Shown here: positions 55,207 through 63,993 of the stretch, in pieces
Numbering within the stretch: the stretch's first letter is position 1
How the letters are laid out: the number at the start of each line of letters is the position of its first letter
Assembly: GCA_964580055.1 (NCBI GenBank)
Contig: CAZOJI010000010.1
Coordinates: forward strand, 37,525-101,524
Direction of reading: 5' to 3'
Length of the DNA stretch: 64,000 nt
Origin: JBDGYW01 sp964580055
Lineage (GTDB): Bacteria; Gemmatimonadota; Gemmatimonadetes; Gemmatimonadales; GWC2-71-9
Program-made: the position numbers and the translations under genes
The notes under the pieces: generated by a model
Database searches by the model: none
Told to the model about the DNA's origin: nothing
What the model saw: the letters and a program-made list of their open reading frames with translations, nothing else

Positions 55207-55731
55207 TCTATTTGCCTCCACCGGTTCGCCTTGTTCGGCGAGCCTGAGCGGAAGGAGTGCCCCAACTGCCGGCATGAAGGTGAAATTGCCTGGTGGGAAA
55301 CGGGCTGAGTAGAGTGGCATGCGGATGAAGACAACTGGTACGCTTCCAACGAGGAGCGGCACGGAGAAGCCATGATCGAAAGTCGTCGGGACCGCTTTCT
55401 GCAGCGAATCTCCACCGTTGGCGGAGGCACTCGCGAGGCAATTCAGATGATGGTGGGAGGGATCGTCATGGATCTGCGCGACATGGTCGAGCGAGGCATG
55501 TTCACGGACGAGGAGATGGATGCCGTCGTCACCTTTCACGACCTGTCGGAGGAGTTCTGGCGCCAGACCCTGGTGAGCAATCCTCCCATACAGCCCCTTC
55601 TGCTGGTTTCCGGGCTGCGGCAGTTGCGCGATAGCTGTGTCGGTCCAGTGGCGGGGTTCCAACCGCGCCTGGATCAGGCTCTGGAAAAGGCGACCATGTT
55701 CGCGGCCTCGGGACAACGCGTTAGACGCTGA
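55207..55731 (+). pseudogene. Interrupted gene for a zinc-ribbon/helical protein of unknown function
   Basis: One frame from about 55207 reads LFGEPERKECPNCRHEGEIA followed by WWETG, a clean CPNC zinc-ribbon half, then TGA at 55306-55308. It resumes in the same frame with VEWHADEDNWYASNEERHGE and an ATG at 55372. That opens a 119-residue stretch (FLQRISTVGGGTREAIQMMV, ERGMFTDEEMDAVVTFHDL) to 55731. The composition on both sides of the stop looks coding, so a TGG to TGA nonsense change is the simplest reading. Translation from 55372 could still give a shorter protein. No start with a ribosome site is visible upstream, and 54963-55206 holds no recognised gene. Confidence 0.55.
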
Positions 55732-55765
55732 TAACGGTTGCTTGGAAGCATTGATCGGCGTCCCG

Positions 55766-57523
55766 CTATTGCAGCAGTCGCAGCAACAACCCGCCGATCT
55801 TGAGGTCGCGGTACTGCGGTTGCTCGGTGACGGCCCCGCCGCGTCGCAGAGTGTGGAGGAGTTGTCCCCGGGGAGGCAGCCTTGCGCCGCTCCCATGAGG
55901 TCTGAATCGGCCGGCCCGCATCCATCTGCCCTCCCCGTCACGATCGTAGGCGAGCATGCCGTAGTCGCGTTTACCCGACAGCAGCAGGATGTACTCCAAA
56001 TCAGGCTCTGAGTCCAGATTGATACTGAACATGGTGCAGTCGCCGTTCTCCTCGCACTCGTCGGCCTCATATTCCGTGAGATCGGTGGTCACGAACCGAA
56101 CCAAGCTGACCGGAAGCGAGACGGTTGAGTCGAGTGGAACAATGTCGCTTGCCGGCATCGGGCTGACGGGTTGGGAGCGCACTGCGGTGTAGGAGCCGGC
56201 CGCGCGGGCAGCCGCGACACGTTCCCGAATCGTTGCGGCTTGCGGGTGATCTGAGAGTGACTCGAGTCTCTCGAGGGTTTCGTAGCCGACGTGGCCGAGC
56301 TGGAACCTCAAGTAGCCGTAGTCGAAATCATACGCGTCCACAATGCCGCTCGTGAGTCTGTGGAACTGATTGCGTGCGCTCCACCTGAGCGGATCCAGAA
56401 GCGGTGTGTGCGTCAACACGGCTAGAACCACTACTACCCAGATCATTCGCATGTTCACAACCGGCACTGACTCCAGCCATTTCCCGCGCCTTCTGAACAC
56501 GGCTACAGCGTACCCGATACCCCACAGCATTCCACCCAAGGCGAAGAGCACCCCGTAGAACCTCTCAAAGGTGAGGCCGTACTGGTTGACGCGGAGATAG
56601 AGAGCGTACAGGGTGATTGCCGCATAAACCGGAACCACTGCGACGGCTGCTTCCACCAAATATCTCACCCACACCGGATACGGAGGTTCTCCCGTACCCT
56701 CCTGATAGGCGCCGTTGAAGAACAGAATCGTGAGTGCGATCATCGAGAGCAGGGTGGCCGAAGCGTGCCTGGTATCCCACAACGGTTGCAGCCCGGTAAA
56801 CGGCAGGGTCACCAGAAACAGCAAGGCGATGACCGCGAGAAGTGGCATCAAAGCCTTGAGGACGGTCAGCAAAACCCCACGCAACGTGGACGTCAGCTTG
56901 TCCCACTCGCGCCCGAGCGCCACCGTATACCCGAAGACGGTGGTGAGACTCATGCTCACGAACGCCGGGTCGGTGAAGACTTCTTCGAAAAACGTCACGT
57001 CGATGAGCTTGAACAGCTCACTCCACAGCAGAATGATCGCCCAGAAGGCTCCGACGACTGCTGCGCCCAGCGCCACGACGAACAGGTTGTCCCAGAAACG
57101 ACGGAACAGCTCGTGGTATGGGTACACTCGCCGGCCAATTCGCTGGAAGACCTGTAGGAACGGTGCAACTAGAAACAGCGCGATCAGCGAGCCTGCGATC
57201 CAGGTGGGAGCCCGGGCATCGTCGAGTCGGTATGGCGCCTCGTCGACCGGAATCTGAATCCATACCCAGAACGCGACGAGGGCCAACACGACTGGCAACA
57301 GGGGAGTGACGACGGCCTGGCGTTTCAGGTCCTTTCCGGTCCAGCTCAGCTGTAAAAGCACAGCAGTCCCGCTGGCGAAGAACAAACATGCCACTACCCA
57401 TGCGACTGACGTTGCATTGTGGGGCCAGAATTCGTAGGTGAGGTAGTAGACGAGACCTTGAGTGAGGCCGATCGCCGCGAGCACGAGGCGGGTCCTCATT
57501 GTATCCGGTATGGTGATCCTCAT
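55766..57523 (-). CDS. DUF4153-family membrane protein
   Basis: 585 residues with about 12 membrane segments in the first 390 residues, then a long soluble C-terminal domain (about 395-585). The membrane part matches DUF4153 (FRRFWDNLFVVALGAAVVGA, REWDKLTSTLRGVLLTVLKA, GYAVAVFRRRGKWLESVPVV). The C-terminal part includes SVSLPVSLVRFVTTDL and EPDLEYILLLSGKRD, a region extending past the usual family core. Function unknown; it may be a transporter or sensor. The ATG at 57523 follows GGGAAG. Confidence 0.8.
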   Translation of the reverse strand: MRITIPDTMRTRLVLAAIGLTQGLVYYLTYEFWPHNATSVAWVVACLFFASGTAVLLQLSWTGKDLKRQAVVTPLLPVVLALVAFWVWIQIPVDEAPYRLDDARAPTWIAGSLIALFLVAPFLQVFQRIGRRVYPYHELFRRFWDNLFVVALGAAVVGAFWAIILLWSELFKLIDVTFFEEVFTDPAFVSMSLTTVFGYTVALGREWDKLTSTLRGVLLTVLKALMPLLAVIALLFLVTLPFTGLQPLWDTRHASATLLSMIALTILFFNGAYQEGTGEPPYPVWVRYLVEAAVAVVPVYAAITLYALYLRVNQYGLTFERFYGVLFALGGMLWGIGYAVAVFRRRGKWLESVPVVNMRMIWVVVVLAVLTHTPLLDPLRWSARNQFHRLTSGIVDAYDFDYGYLRFQLGHVGYETLERLESLSDHPQAATIRERVAAARAAGSYTAVRSQPVSPMPASDIVPLDSTVSLPVSLVRFVTTDLTEYEADECEENGDCTMFSINLDSEPDLEYILLLSGKRDYGMLAYDRDGEGRWMRAGRFRPHGSGARLPPRGQLLHTLRRGGAVTEQPQYRDLKIGGLLLRLLQ

Positions 57524-57970
57524 GGTGCACTTCCCTGGGACGGGGGGAACGTCGGTAAGCTATTCTATTCTATGGTTCCTGGGTGGAGGAGGCTAGGGTG
57601 TGGTTGGGTGGCAAAACGGTTGGCAGCCGAGGCGGAAAGCCTCGAGGACGAGCGGCCGCGGCAATTCAGATGTTTCTCCGCACACGAGATCTCTCCGAGC
57701 CCCGTAATGATTTCCAGATCTTGAAGCACTTGCCCAGGGGTGGCGCAATCACTACCACGCACCGATGCAGCGGGAAGAAACTGCGAGTGGCGCATCCGAG
57801 TAATACGGTGCGAAGATCCTCGAGGAATCGCGATATACCGCTATCCGTGGCAGGCAAACGCATTGACTCATATTGGGGAATTTGCTACCCTACCGTCGAT
57901 CCACGAACTCATCAAGGCCGTTTTGCCTGTCTCAGCATTGTCTCAGCAAGATCCACGCAGATAGGAATAC
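57524..57970. other. 447-bp divergent promoter region, no gene
   Basis: Lies between the DUF4153 gene (minus) and the NtrC-type regulator (plus). I see no supported coding frame and no good match to a -24/-12 promoter. No repeat of note. Confidence 0.45.
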
Positions 57971-59380
57971 ATGGCGAATATCCTGATTGTTGACGACGAC
58001 ACCAGGATGGCTGGCATGCTGTCCGCTTACATCGAAGAACTCGGTCATTCGACAAAGTGCGTCTACACCTGCAAGGACGCCTTGCTTGCGGCGGTCTCGG
58101 GGGAATTCGACATCGTACTCCTCGACGTTAGGCTGCCGGATGGGAACGGCCTGGACCTGATCCCGGATCTGCGAACGGTCAAATCCGCACCGGAAATAAT
58201 AATCCTGACCGGTGCGGGGGATCCGGAAGGCGCCGAGCTGGCCATAAGAAACGGCGCATGGCATTATCTCCCCAAGTCGGCTTCACTCGACGCACTCAAA
58301 CTGGAGCTGTTGCGAGTGCTTCAGTTCCGCGAGGGACGGCTTCGGGTCAGCCCCGTGGTCCTGGATGCGGAGGGCGTAGTCGGGAGGAGTCCAGCGTTGC
58401 GGGACTGTCTTCGCCTGGTGGCTCAGGCGGCAGCCACCGACGCCAACGTTCTGGTCGTCGGAGAGACCGGAACGGGCAAGGAACTACTGGCCCGCGCGAT
58501 TCACGAGAACAGCTCGCGTTCCGGCAACAACTTCGCGGTTGTCGATTGCACCACGCTTCCGGCATCGCTGGTTGAAAGCACCCTGTTCGGGCACGAGAAG
58601 GGAGCCTTCACCGGCGCGGATCGAACCAAAGAAGGGCTCATCAAGCACGCCGACGGAGGGACCCTGTTTCTGGACGAGGTCGGAGAGCTTCCGATGGAGG
58701 TACAGAAATCGTTTCTCCGCGTACTCCAGGACCGTCGCTTCAGGTTGGTCGGGGCACAGAAGGAACAGGAGAGTGATTTCCGCCTGGTCGCTGCGACGAA
58801 CCGGGATCTAAATGCCATGGCGAGCGAGGGAGCGTTCAGAGAGGATCTGTTGTTTAGGCTGCGCTCGTTCGAGATCGAGCTGCCTCCGCTAAGAGACAGG
58901 CGCGGCGATATCAAGGATCTCACTCTATTCTACGTCTCGAAGGTCTGTGAGCGGTACGGAGTGGAGATCAAGGGGATCTGTCCCGAATTTCTCGAGGCCA
59001 TGGACTCATACGAGTGGCCCGGCAATGTGCGCGAATTGGTGAGTGCGGTCGAGATGGCCGTTGGGGCAGCACGGGATGAGCCCACCCTGTATCCGAGGCA
59101 CCTGCCGCAGCACATGCGTATCCGGCTGGCAAGGAACTCAATGGAAAACATGCCGGCGCCGGCTCGACAACCCGCACCCGCGCCCAACGTTACTATCGAC
59201 GGTACCGGAATTCCGACACTGGAGGATTTCAGGGCACGCGTGCTGGCAGACGCGGAAAGCCACTATCTCGCCGAGTTGATGAGCCGCACCGACGGGGACG
59301 TCAAGCAGGCCATGGAGGCCGCCGGGTTGTCGCGGTCCAGATTCTACGCGCTGCTCGCCAAATACGACATCAAGTACTGA
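57971..59380 (+). CDS. NtrC-type sigma-54-dependent response regulator
   Basis: 469 residues. A receiver domain (about 1-120) with DDD at 8-10 and the phospho-acceptor Asp in LLDVRLPDGNG (about 53). The AAA+ sigma-54 activation domain (about 132-360) has GETGTGKE (Walker A), the GAFTGAD loop that contacts sigma-54, and GGTLFLDEVGEL (Walker B). A C-terminal Fis-type helix-turn-helix follows (DVKQAMEAAGLSRSRFYALL). It acts on sigma-54 promoters when phosphorylated. The hybrid kinase 345 bp downstream is the likely partner. Confidence 0.94.
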   Translation: MANILIVDDDTRMAGMLSAYIEELGHSTKCVYTCKDALLAAVSGEFDIVLLDVRLPDGNGLDLIPDLRTVKSAPEIIILTGAGDPEGAELAIRNGAWHYLPKSASLDALKLELLRVLQFREGRLRVSPVVLDAEGVVGRSPALRDCLRLVAQAAATDANVLVVGETGTGKELLARAIHENSSRSGNNFAVVDCTTLPASLVESTLFGHEKGAFTGADRTKEGLIKHADGGTLFLDEVGELPMEVQKSFLRVLQDRRFRLVGAQKEQESDFRLVAATNRDLNAMASEGAFREDLLFRLRSFEIELPPLRDRRGDIKDLTLFYVSKVCERYGVEIKGICPEFLEAMDSYEWPGNVRELVSAVEMAVGAARDEPTLYPRHLPQHMRIRLARNSMENMPAPARQPAPAPNVTIDGTGIPTLEDFRARVLADAESHYLAELMSRTDGDVKQAMEAAGLSRSRFYALLAKYDIKY

Positions 59381-59724
59381 TAGTAGCCTCTCTCCAACGG
59401 GCCACGGTGCAAGCTGCGCCTCGGTGCGGACGCAGGAATCTCGCCACCCACCTCGAGAGCCGAATCCACGCCGGCAACGCGGCGTCAGGAATCCTCAGTG
59501 ACGGGAATTATCCTGTGCCACAGGACAGTTTCGAATCGCCAAGCGCCAGTAATCGCCAAGTCTGGTTGGTCGACCGGATCGGCAACTTCTTGCAACTCAA
59601 CAGGTTGGTTGCTTTCGGTGAGATTCTACCGTTGTTGCCCCCCAGAGACTCGGGCCGGGCACGAACCTTGACTGTTTTCGTCGAAACCTGCTGAAAACGC
59701 TCTGATGACGCGAAAGGTTCAGAA
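59381..59724. other. 344-bp gap with a small palindrome
   Basis: No gene recognised. TCCTGTG (59511-59517) and CACAGGA (59519-59525) form a 15-bp palindrome about 200 bp upstream of the kinase start. It could be an operator or nothing. Confidence 0.35.
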
Positions 59725-61857
59725 ATGAAGGATGAGATAGACGGCTTTGTGGATCTGGCTTCCTTCAAGGCGGCTTTGAAGACCGGAGAGGATTTCCTTT
59801 TGGGCAGGCTCCGCGACTACGCAACGGAGTCCGAGTACACTCGTTACGCGAGCACCAAAGAGGACGATTGGCGCATGACTCTCCGGGAACCCGCTCGTCT
59901 ACTGCTCGAGTACCTCGATTCCCACAACACCCCGGAACTCATCCACGTAGATGAGGATTTCGAGGAAAACCCGAGCGCTGCATTCGGTGTGCTGGAGGCC
60001 AAGCTTCACCGGCAGCGTGGTGTCGGGTTCGACATGTTCCTGGGGCTCTGCAAGCTTGCCAGGCAGGCTTTCGTGGATCTCGTCTACGAGACCGACCTCA
60101 CACTTGCTGAACGGCGTCTGGCCCTCGACATCACCCATAGGTTCTGGGACAAGTTCGAACTCGGCTTCAGCGCGGAATGGGTCAGGTGTTCGGAGTCCGA
60201 TCTGCTCAAGGAGCTGCAGGAAACCAACCGGTCCATGACCAACGAGAAGAACAAGTATCTCACGTTCTTCCGTGCGGCCGCAGAGCCGTCCTTCGTGGTA
60301 GACCGCAACATGACCGTGATGGACGTCAATCCGGCCATGGAGACATTTCTGGGCGCCTCTGCATCGGATATGTGCGGGCGACCATGTTGGGATGTCTTGA
60401 GTTGCGAGTCATGCGACCCGTGCCCCCTGAGAGCCGCAATCCGAGACTCCTCCGAGTTCGCGGGCATTGAGATGAAGATCCCACTCGAAGGTAAACGGCG
60501 CACCGTGCTGTTTAGTGGTTCGTTCTTGAACGATATCTCGGGCAAATACTCCGGCGGGTTGGCAGTGCTCCGTGACATAACAGCACGCAAGGAAGCTGCC
60601 GAGGAGCGTCGCGCCCTGCAGGAACAAGCCATGCACGCACAGCGGCTCGAAAGCCTGAGTGTACTTGCCGGGGGAGTAGCTCACGAGTTCAACAACCTGT
60701 TGATGGTCGTGTCTGGGAACGCTGAGATTTTGAGAAGCCGGCTGGCTCAGCAGTCATCGTTTCAAGAGAACGTGGATAGCATAAAGGTCGCGGCCGGGCG
60801 CGCTGCCGATCTCGCTTATCAGATGCTGGCGTTTTCGGGCAGAGGGCGTTTCGTGGTAGAACGACGCGGGCTGGGCGAAATCGTTCGGGATGCGGAAGAT
60901 CTGTTGAGAGGAGCTGTTGATGAGGGTATCTCTCTCGAGTTTCGGCTCGATGATTCGGTTCCGGAAGTCGAGGCTGACGTCACGCAGGTAGGCCAGCTGT
61001 TGCTCGGGCTGGTTGCAAATGCATCGGAGGCTATAGCCGGGCCAGCGGGCAGAATTGCGGTTACAACCGGAGCCATGCAATGCGATAGCGCCGGCAGAGA
61101 CCGCAAATTCGTGGTCGACGAGCGTCCCAGCGGCACCTATTCCTACGTGGAGGTGTCCGACAACGGAGCTGGAATGGACCGCGACACCGTCGATAGGATG
61201 TTCGAGCCGTTCTACTCGACCAAGTTCGCCGGGCGGGGTCTGGGGCTTGCGGCGGCATTCGGGATCGTTCGCGGCCACCAGGGCGCAATCGAGGTTGACA
61301 GCGAACCGGGCACAGGCTCCAGGATACGAGTGCTGTTCCCGGCGGCTGAAGAGACGCTCGACCGTCCAGCCGGCGCACCGGAGGTAACCGAGGACTGCGT
61401 AACGGTTGGCAAGGTTCTGTTGGCGGACGATGAACCCGCCGTGCTCGACGTGGGCAGGCTGATGCTGGAGTCGCTGGGCTACGAGGTGAAGACCGCGAGC
61501 GACGGACAGGAAGCGCTGGCGAGCTTCCGGGAACAAGCCGAGGACATCGATGTCGCGCTCATCGACCTCTCGATGCCGGGAATGGGCGGAGAGAAGGTTT
61601 GCGAGGAGATCGGCAAGATCGACTCGCGAGTGCCGGTCATACTCATGAGCGGATATCCCGAATCGGACATCGAAGCCAGGTTCGGAACCAAACGGTTCGA
61701 CGGGTTCCTTCAGAAACCGTACGGTTTGGATCAGCTCCGGACGAGCCTTCAGGAAGTCCGAGCGAAGTCAAACGGGAACGGAAAGGATTGTTCAGCGTGT
61801 CCGCTGGTGGGGTCCTGTTCTTCGGCTGAGGCGAGTCAGGATACAGCGGCGTTCTAG
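59725..61857 (+). CDS. Hybrid histidine kinase with Cys-rich PAS and receiver domains
   Basis: 710 residues. The N-terminal region (about 1-170) resembles a helical sensor domain (FLLGRLRDYATESEYTRYAS). A PAS domain follows (about 190-300) with the cluster CGRPCWDVLSCESCDPCPL (Cys at spacings found in metal- or Fe-S-binding PAS). The His-kinase core has the H-box LAGGVAHEFNNLL (His about 315), the N and G boxes (LLGLVANASEAI, VSDNGAGMD) and FEPFYSTKFAGRGLGLAAAF. The receiver (about 575-690) has the Asp in VALIDLSMPG. The tail ends with another Cys motif, CSACPLVGSC. It probably signals to the regulator upstream. No transmembrane segment, so cytoplasmic. Confidence 0.88.
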   Translation: MKDEIDGFVDLASFKAALKTGEDFLLGRLRDYATESEYTRYASTKEDDWRMTLREPARLLLEYLDSHNTPELIHVDEDFEENPSAAFGVLEAKLHRQRGVGFDMFLGLCKLARQAFVDLVYETDLTLAERRLALDITHRFWDKFELGFSAEWVRCSESDLLKELQETNRSMTNEKNKYLTFFRAAAEPSFVVDRNMTVMDVNPAMETFLGASASDMCGRPCWDVLSCESCDPCPLRAAIRDSSEFAGIEMKIPLEGKRRTVLFSGSFLNDISGKYSGGLAVLRDITARKEAAEERRALQEQAMHAQRLESLSVLAGGVAHEFNNLLMVVSGNAEILRSRLAQQSSFQENVDSIKVAAGRAADLAYQMLAFSGRGRFVVERRGLGEIVRDAEDLLRGAVDEGISLEFRLDDSVPEVEADVTQVGQLLLGLVANASEAIAGPAGRIAVTTGAMQCDSAGRDRKFVVDERPSGTYSYVEVSDNGAGMDRDTVDRMFEPFYSTKFAGRGLGLAAAFGIVRGHQGAIEVDSEPGTGSRIRVLFPAAEETLDRPAGAPEVTEDCVTVGKVLLADDEPAVLDVGRLMLESLGYEVKTASDGQEALASFREQAEDIDVALIDLSMPGMGGEKVCEEIGKIDSRVPVILMSGYPESDIEARFGTKRFDGFLQKPYGLDQLRTSLQEVRAKSNGNGKDCSACPLVGSCSSAEASQDTAAF

Positions 61858-61992
61858 GAAGGCTCCGAGCGCGCGGGTTTGGTCAATCGGCGGTCCTGCA
61901 CCACAATTGTGCCACCAGGGGGCGCAGCGCATCTGCGGGCTAGTGGCTGCCAGAGGACCTCGCTGCCGGTGTTGCGGTTCGATTCCATTGGT

Positions 61993-63525
61993 TCAGTTCC
62001 CGAATCCCGCTATGGTTTCCACAATGGTTCCCAGGTCGTCCGCTTCAGTGCCGTGCTGCGTGAACTCGGCGCCGTTCACGGTCCAAACCACATCCATCCT
62101 GGGGCCATTCGCATCTACCACTATGTTCGCGTTCTGCGCTTCGGGATTGTATATGAAATGGATGTTCGATAGCTCCACGCCGCTGTCCAGGATTTCGTCC
62201 ACCGCGTTCGTGAAACTCCTGTCGTGGGACGCCACCAGATAGAATTGTATCTCGCGCAACTCAAAGGGAGAGACGTCGTAATAGGCGGCTCTCGACAACA
62301 CCGTGTTCAAGAGATTGCGCCGCTCGTCACGGAACATCAGCCAATCGAATTTCTCGGAGGAATAGGCGGCGTCCGTGGGCGGTATATGGGCCAGATAGGC
62401 GAACCGCTGGGGCATTACCATCACCGCTCCGGTGCAGGTCGACAGGCCAAGCGTGTAGAGCTGGCTGCCTGAGGCGCCTTTCGCGAATTCTCTGATATCG
62501 ACCCTGTGACCGCTTTCCCGATACCCGTCTGTATACCCGTCTGTGCTGTCGAGTACGGTCGGAGTTTCGCGCAGGAGTGAGGTTATTGCCCCGCGGAAGT
62601 ACCGCTTGTGGTCCCTATAATGTTCCGTAACGATCTCGTCCTCGTCCATCTCGGCGATCAAAACCCATTTTGCACCCAGAAATTCGAGCATCTCGTAGGT
62701 GCTCAGGACGCGCTCGCCCCTGTAGTCTTCGATGACGGCGCTTCCGGATTCGCCCCGCAGAGCCCGGTTGACCGCTTTGGTGTCGACTTCGAGCGTCAGA
62801 ATGGTGCTGGTTCCGGAAAACCGTGAATCCGTGAGCATGAGCTTATCCTCGCTCACGAGATAAACCTCGCCGGTCCTGCCCAGCAAAGTGCCGCCAGTGA
62901 GAATCACGTTGAGTTGATTCACCGGGCACTGCAACACGATCCAGCCCCGCCTCGCCAGCCGGTCTTCCACCGATACCACGAAGAAAGCTGCCGGCTCATC
63001 CGAAGGCGGGTAGAAGTCGTATTCCACGAAGCCACGTTGAGCCGTCGAGCGAAGTTGCCGAGCCAATCGAGTATCCCCCAGGCGACCCTTCAACAGGTTC
63101 GACCGGAAGTCGGATTCGTGCTTCATGGAGTGGAACACCAAACCGGTGGAATCCACGAAGAGGACGTCGTAGAAGTTGTCGTATGCCGTAAGGAAGTGCT
63201 CGTCCATCTCCGTCTGGAGCGATGTCCCTATCCCGCCTCCGTTGCGAAGCAGAATATCGAAATACTCCATCATCCTCGAATCGGTTGCCACCCCGTACGC
63301 AACAGCCTTCAACTGATTGAGAAGCTCTTGTACCTCCTGTTCCTTCTCGAGTCTTATTTCCTGCAGAGCCGCGAACGACTCGGCCATGATGTCGTCGGCG
63401 GATATGGTGTCTTCGGAGGCCACTATTAGCAAACCCGCGGCGGTCATGGCGACGGCTCCGACTGCGGCGAGCACCAGCAGTAGACGGCTTCTAGATTTCC
63501 CTGTCCGATTCATGCTTCCTGACAT
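61993..63525 (-). CDS. dCache-type sensor fused to a CheD-like domain
   Basis: 510 residues. One membrane anchor near the N-terminus (LLLVLAAVGAVAMTAAGLLI), then a double-Cache sensor (about 40-310: VFHSMKHESDFRSNLL, GWIVLQCPVNQLNVIL, GAKWVLIAEMDEDEI). The C-terminal part (about 350-510) resembles CheD, the chemoreceptor glutamine deamidase. LYTLGLSTCTGAV followed by AYLAHIPP places Thr358, Cys364 and His380 six and sixteen residues apart, very close to the Thr/Cys/His triad spacing of CheD. No second membrane segment follows the sensor, so the CheD-like domain would face the periplasm. The start ATG at 63525 is used; ATG 63513 is possible. Confidence 0.75.
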   Translation of the reverse strand: MSGSMNRTGKSRSRLLLVLAAVGAVAMTAAGLLIVASEDTISADDIMAESFAALQEIRLEKEQEVQELLNQLKAVAYGVATDSRMMEYFDILLRNGGGIGTSLQTEMDEHFLTAYDNFYDVLFVDSTGLVFHSMKHESDFRSNLLKGRLGDTRLARQLRSTAQRGFVEYDFYPPSDEPAAFFVVSVEDRLARRGWIVLQCPVNQLNVILTGGTLLGRTGEVYLVSEDKLMLTDSRFSGTSTILTLEVDTKAVNRALRGESGSAVIEDYRGERVLSTYEMLEFLGAKWVLIAEMDEDEIVTEHYRDHKRYFRGAITSLLRETPTVLDSTDGYTDGYRESGHRVDIREFAKGASGSQLYTLGLSTCTGAVMVMPQRFAYLAHIPPTDAAYSSEKFDWLMFRDERRNLLNTVLSRAAYYDVSPFELREIQFYLVASHDRSFTNAVDEILDSGVELSNIHFIYNPEAQNANIVVDANGPRMDVVWTVNGAEFTQHGTEADDLGTIVETIAGFGN

Positions 63526-63993
63526 CCGTTTGGTCCGGCAATAGGGGGCGGTCACGATGCCCCCCAGGCTCCGGTGGTACGCGAGTGTCACGATCCCGCC
63601 GACCTGCGCGATAGCAGATTCCTGCGGTCGAAATGTAAAGCCGCCATCCGCCGTACAGAAACATCTCTTCCTGCGCCACAGGACGGTCGGGATCCCAAGA
63701 CAACGAAACGGTCCTGCCAGGCAGGACTGGCTATGCCGTTCGCAACCGACTATTGCAAGCCCACCCTTCTGGCTGTTGTGACATAAGTCACTATCTGGCA
63801 AAGCCTTACAACACCTGCTAACGGAACACAACGAGACTTGGGATGGCGTTTCGAGTTCGGCACGAAGCTTGACTTGTGCATTTGTCACTGCTATCGGCGC
63901 ACGCTTCCGAGACTCAGGCGTAGCGCGTAGCAGAAGAGTCTGCGGGGGGCTCAACCCCCCCCGCAGCTCACACCGGAAGAGAGAGGAAGAGAC
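63526..63993. other. 468-bp divergent region with repeats
   Basis: No gene seen between the dCache gene and a possible plus-strand gene. GTCACGATGCCCCC (63551-63564) and GTCACGATCCCGCC (63587-63600) are near-identical direct repeats, 36 bp apart, close to the minus-strand start. Confidence 0.4.
63940..63966. promoter_or_regulatory. GC-rich hairpin upstream of an edge gene
   Basis: CTGCGGGGGG (63940-63949) pairs with CCCCCCGCAG (63957-63966) around a 7-base loop, 27 bp before an ATG. It could be a leader hairpin or attenuator; no T-run follows. Confidence 0.45.

Noticed and set aside
55306..55308. TGA read as selenocysteine
   Set aside because: No stem-loop of the SECIS type was seen after it, and the residue context suggests a lost Trp.
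55117..56070. Long minus-strand open frame across the relic and the end of the DUF4153 gene
   Set aside because: It has no domain or signal and runs in a shifted frame of DUF4153 coding sequence.
61976..61986. GGTTCGATTCC, like a tRNA T-loop
   Set aside because: The flanking bases do not pair as a T-stem and no acceptor or anticodon arm can be folded around it.
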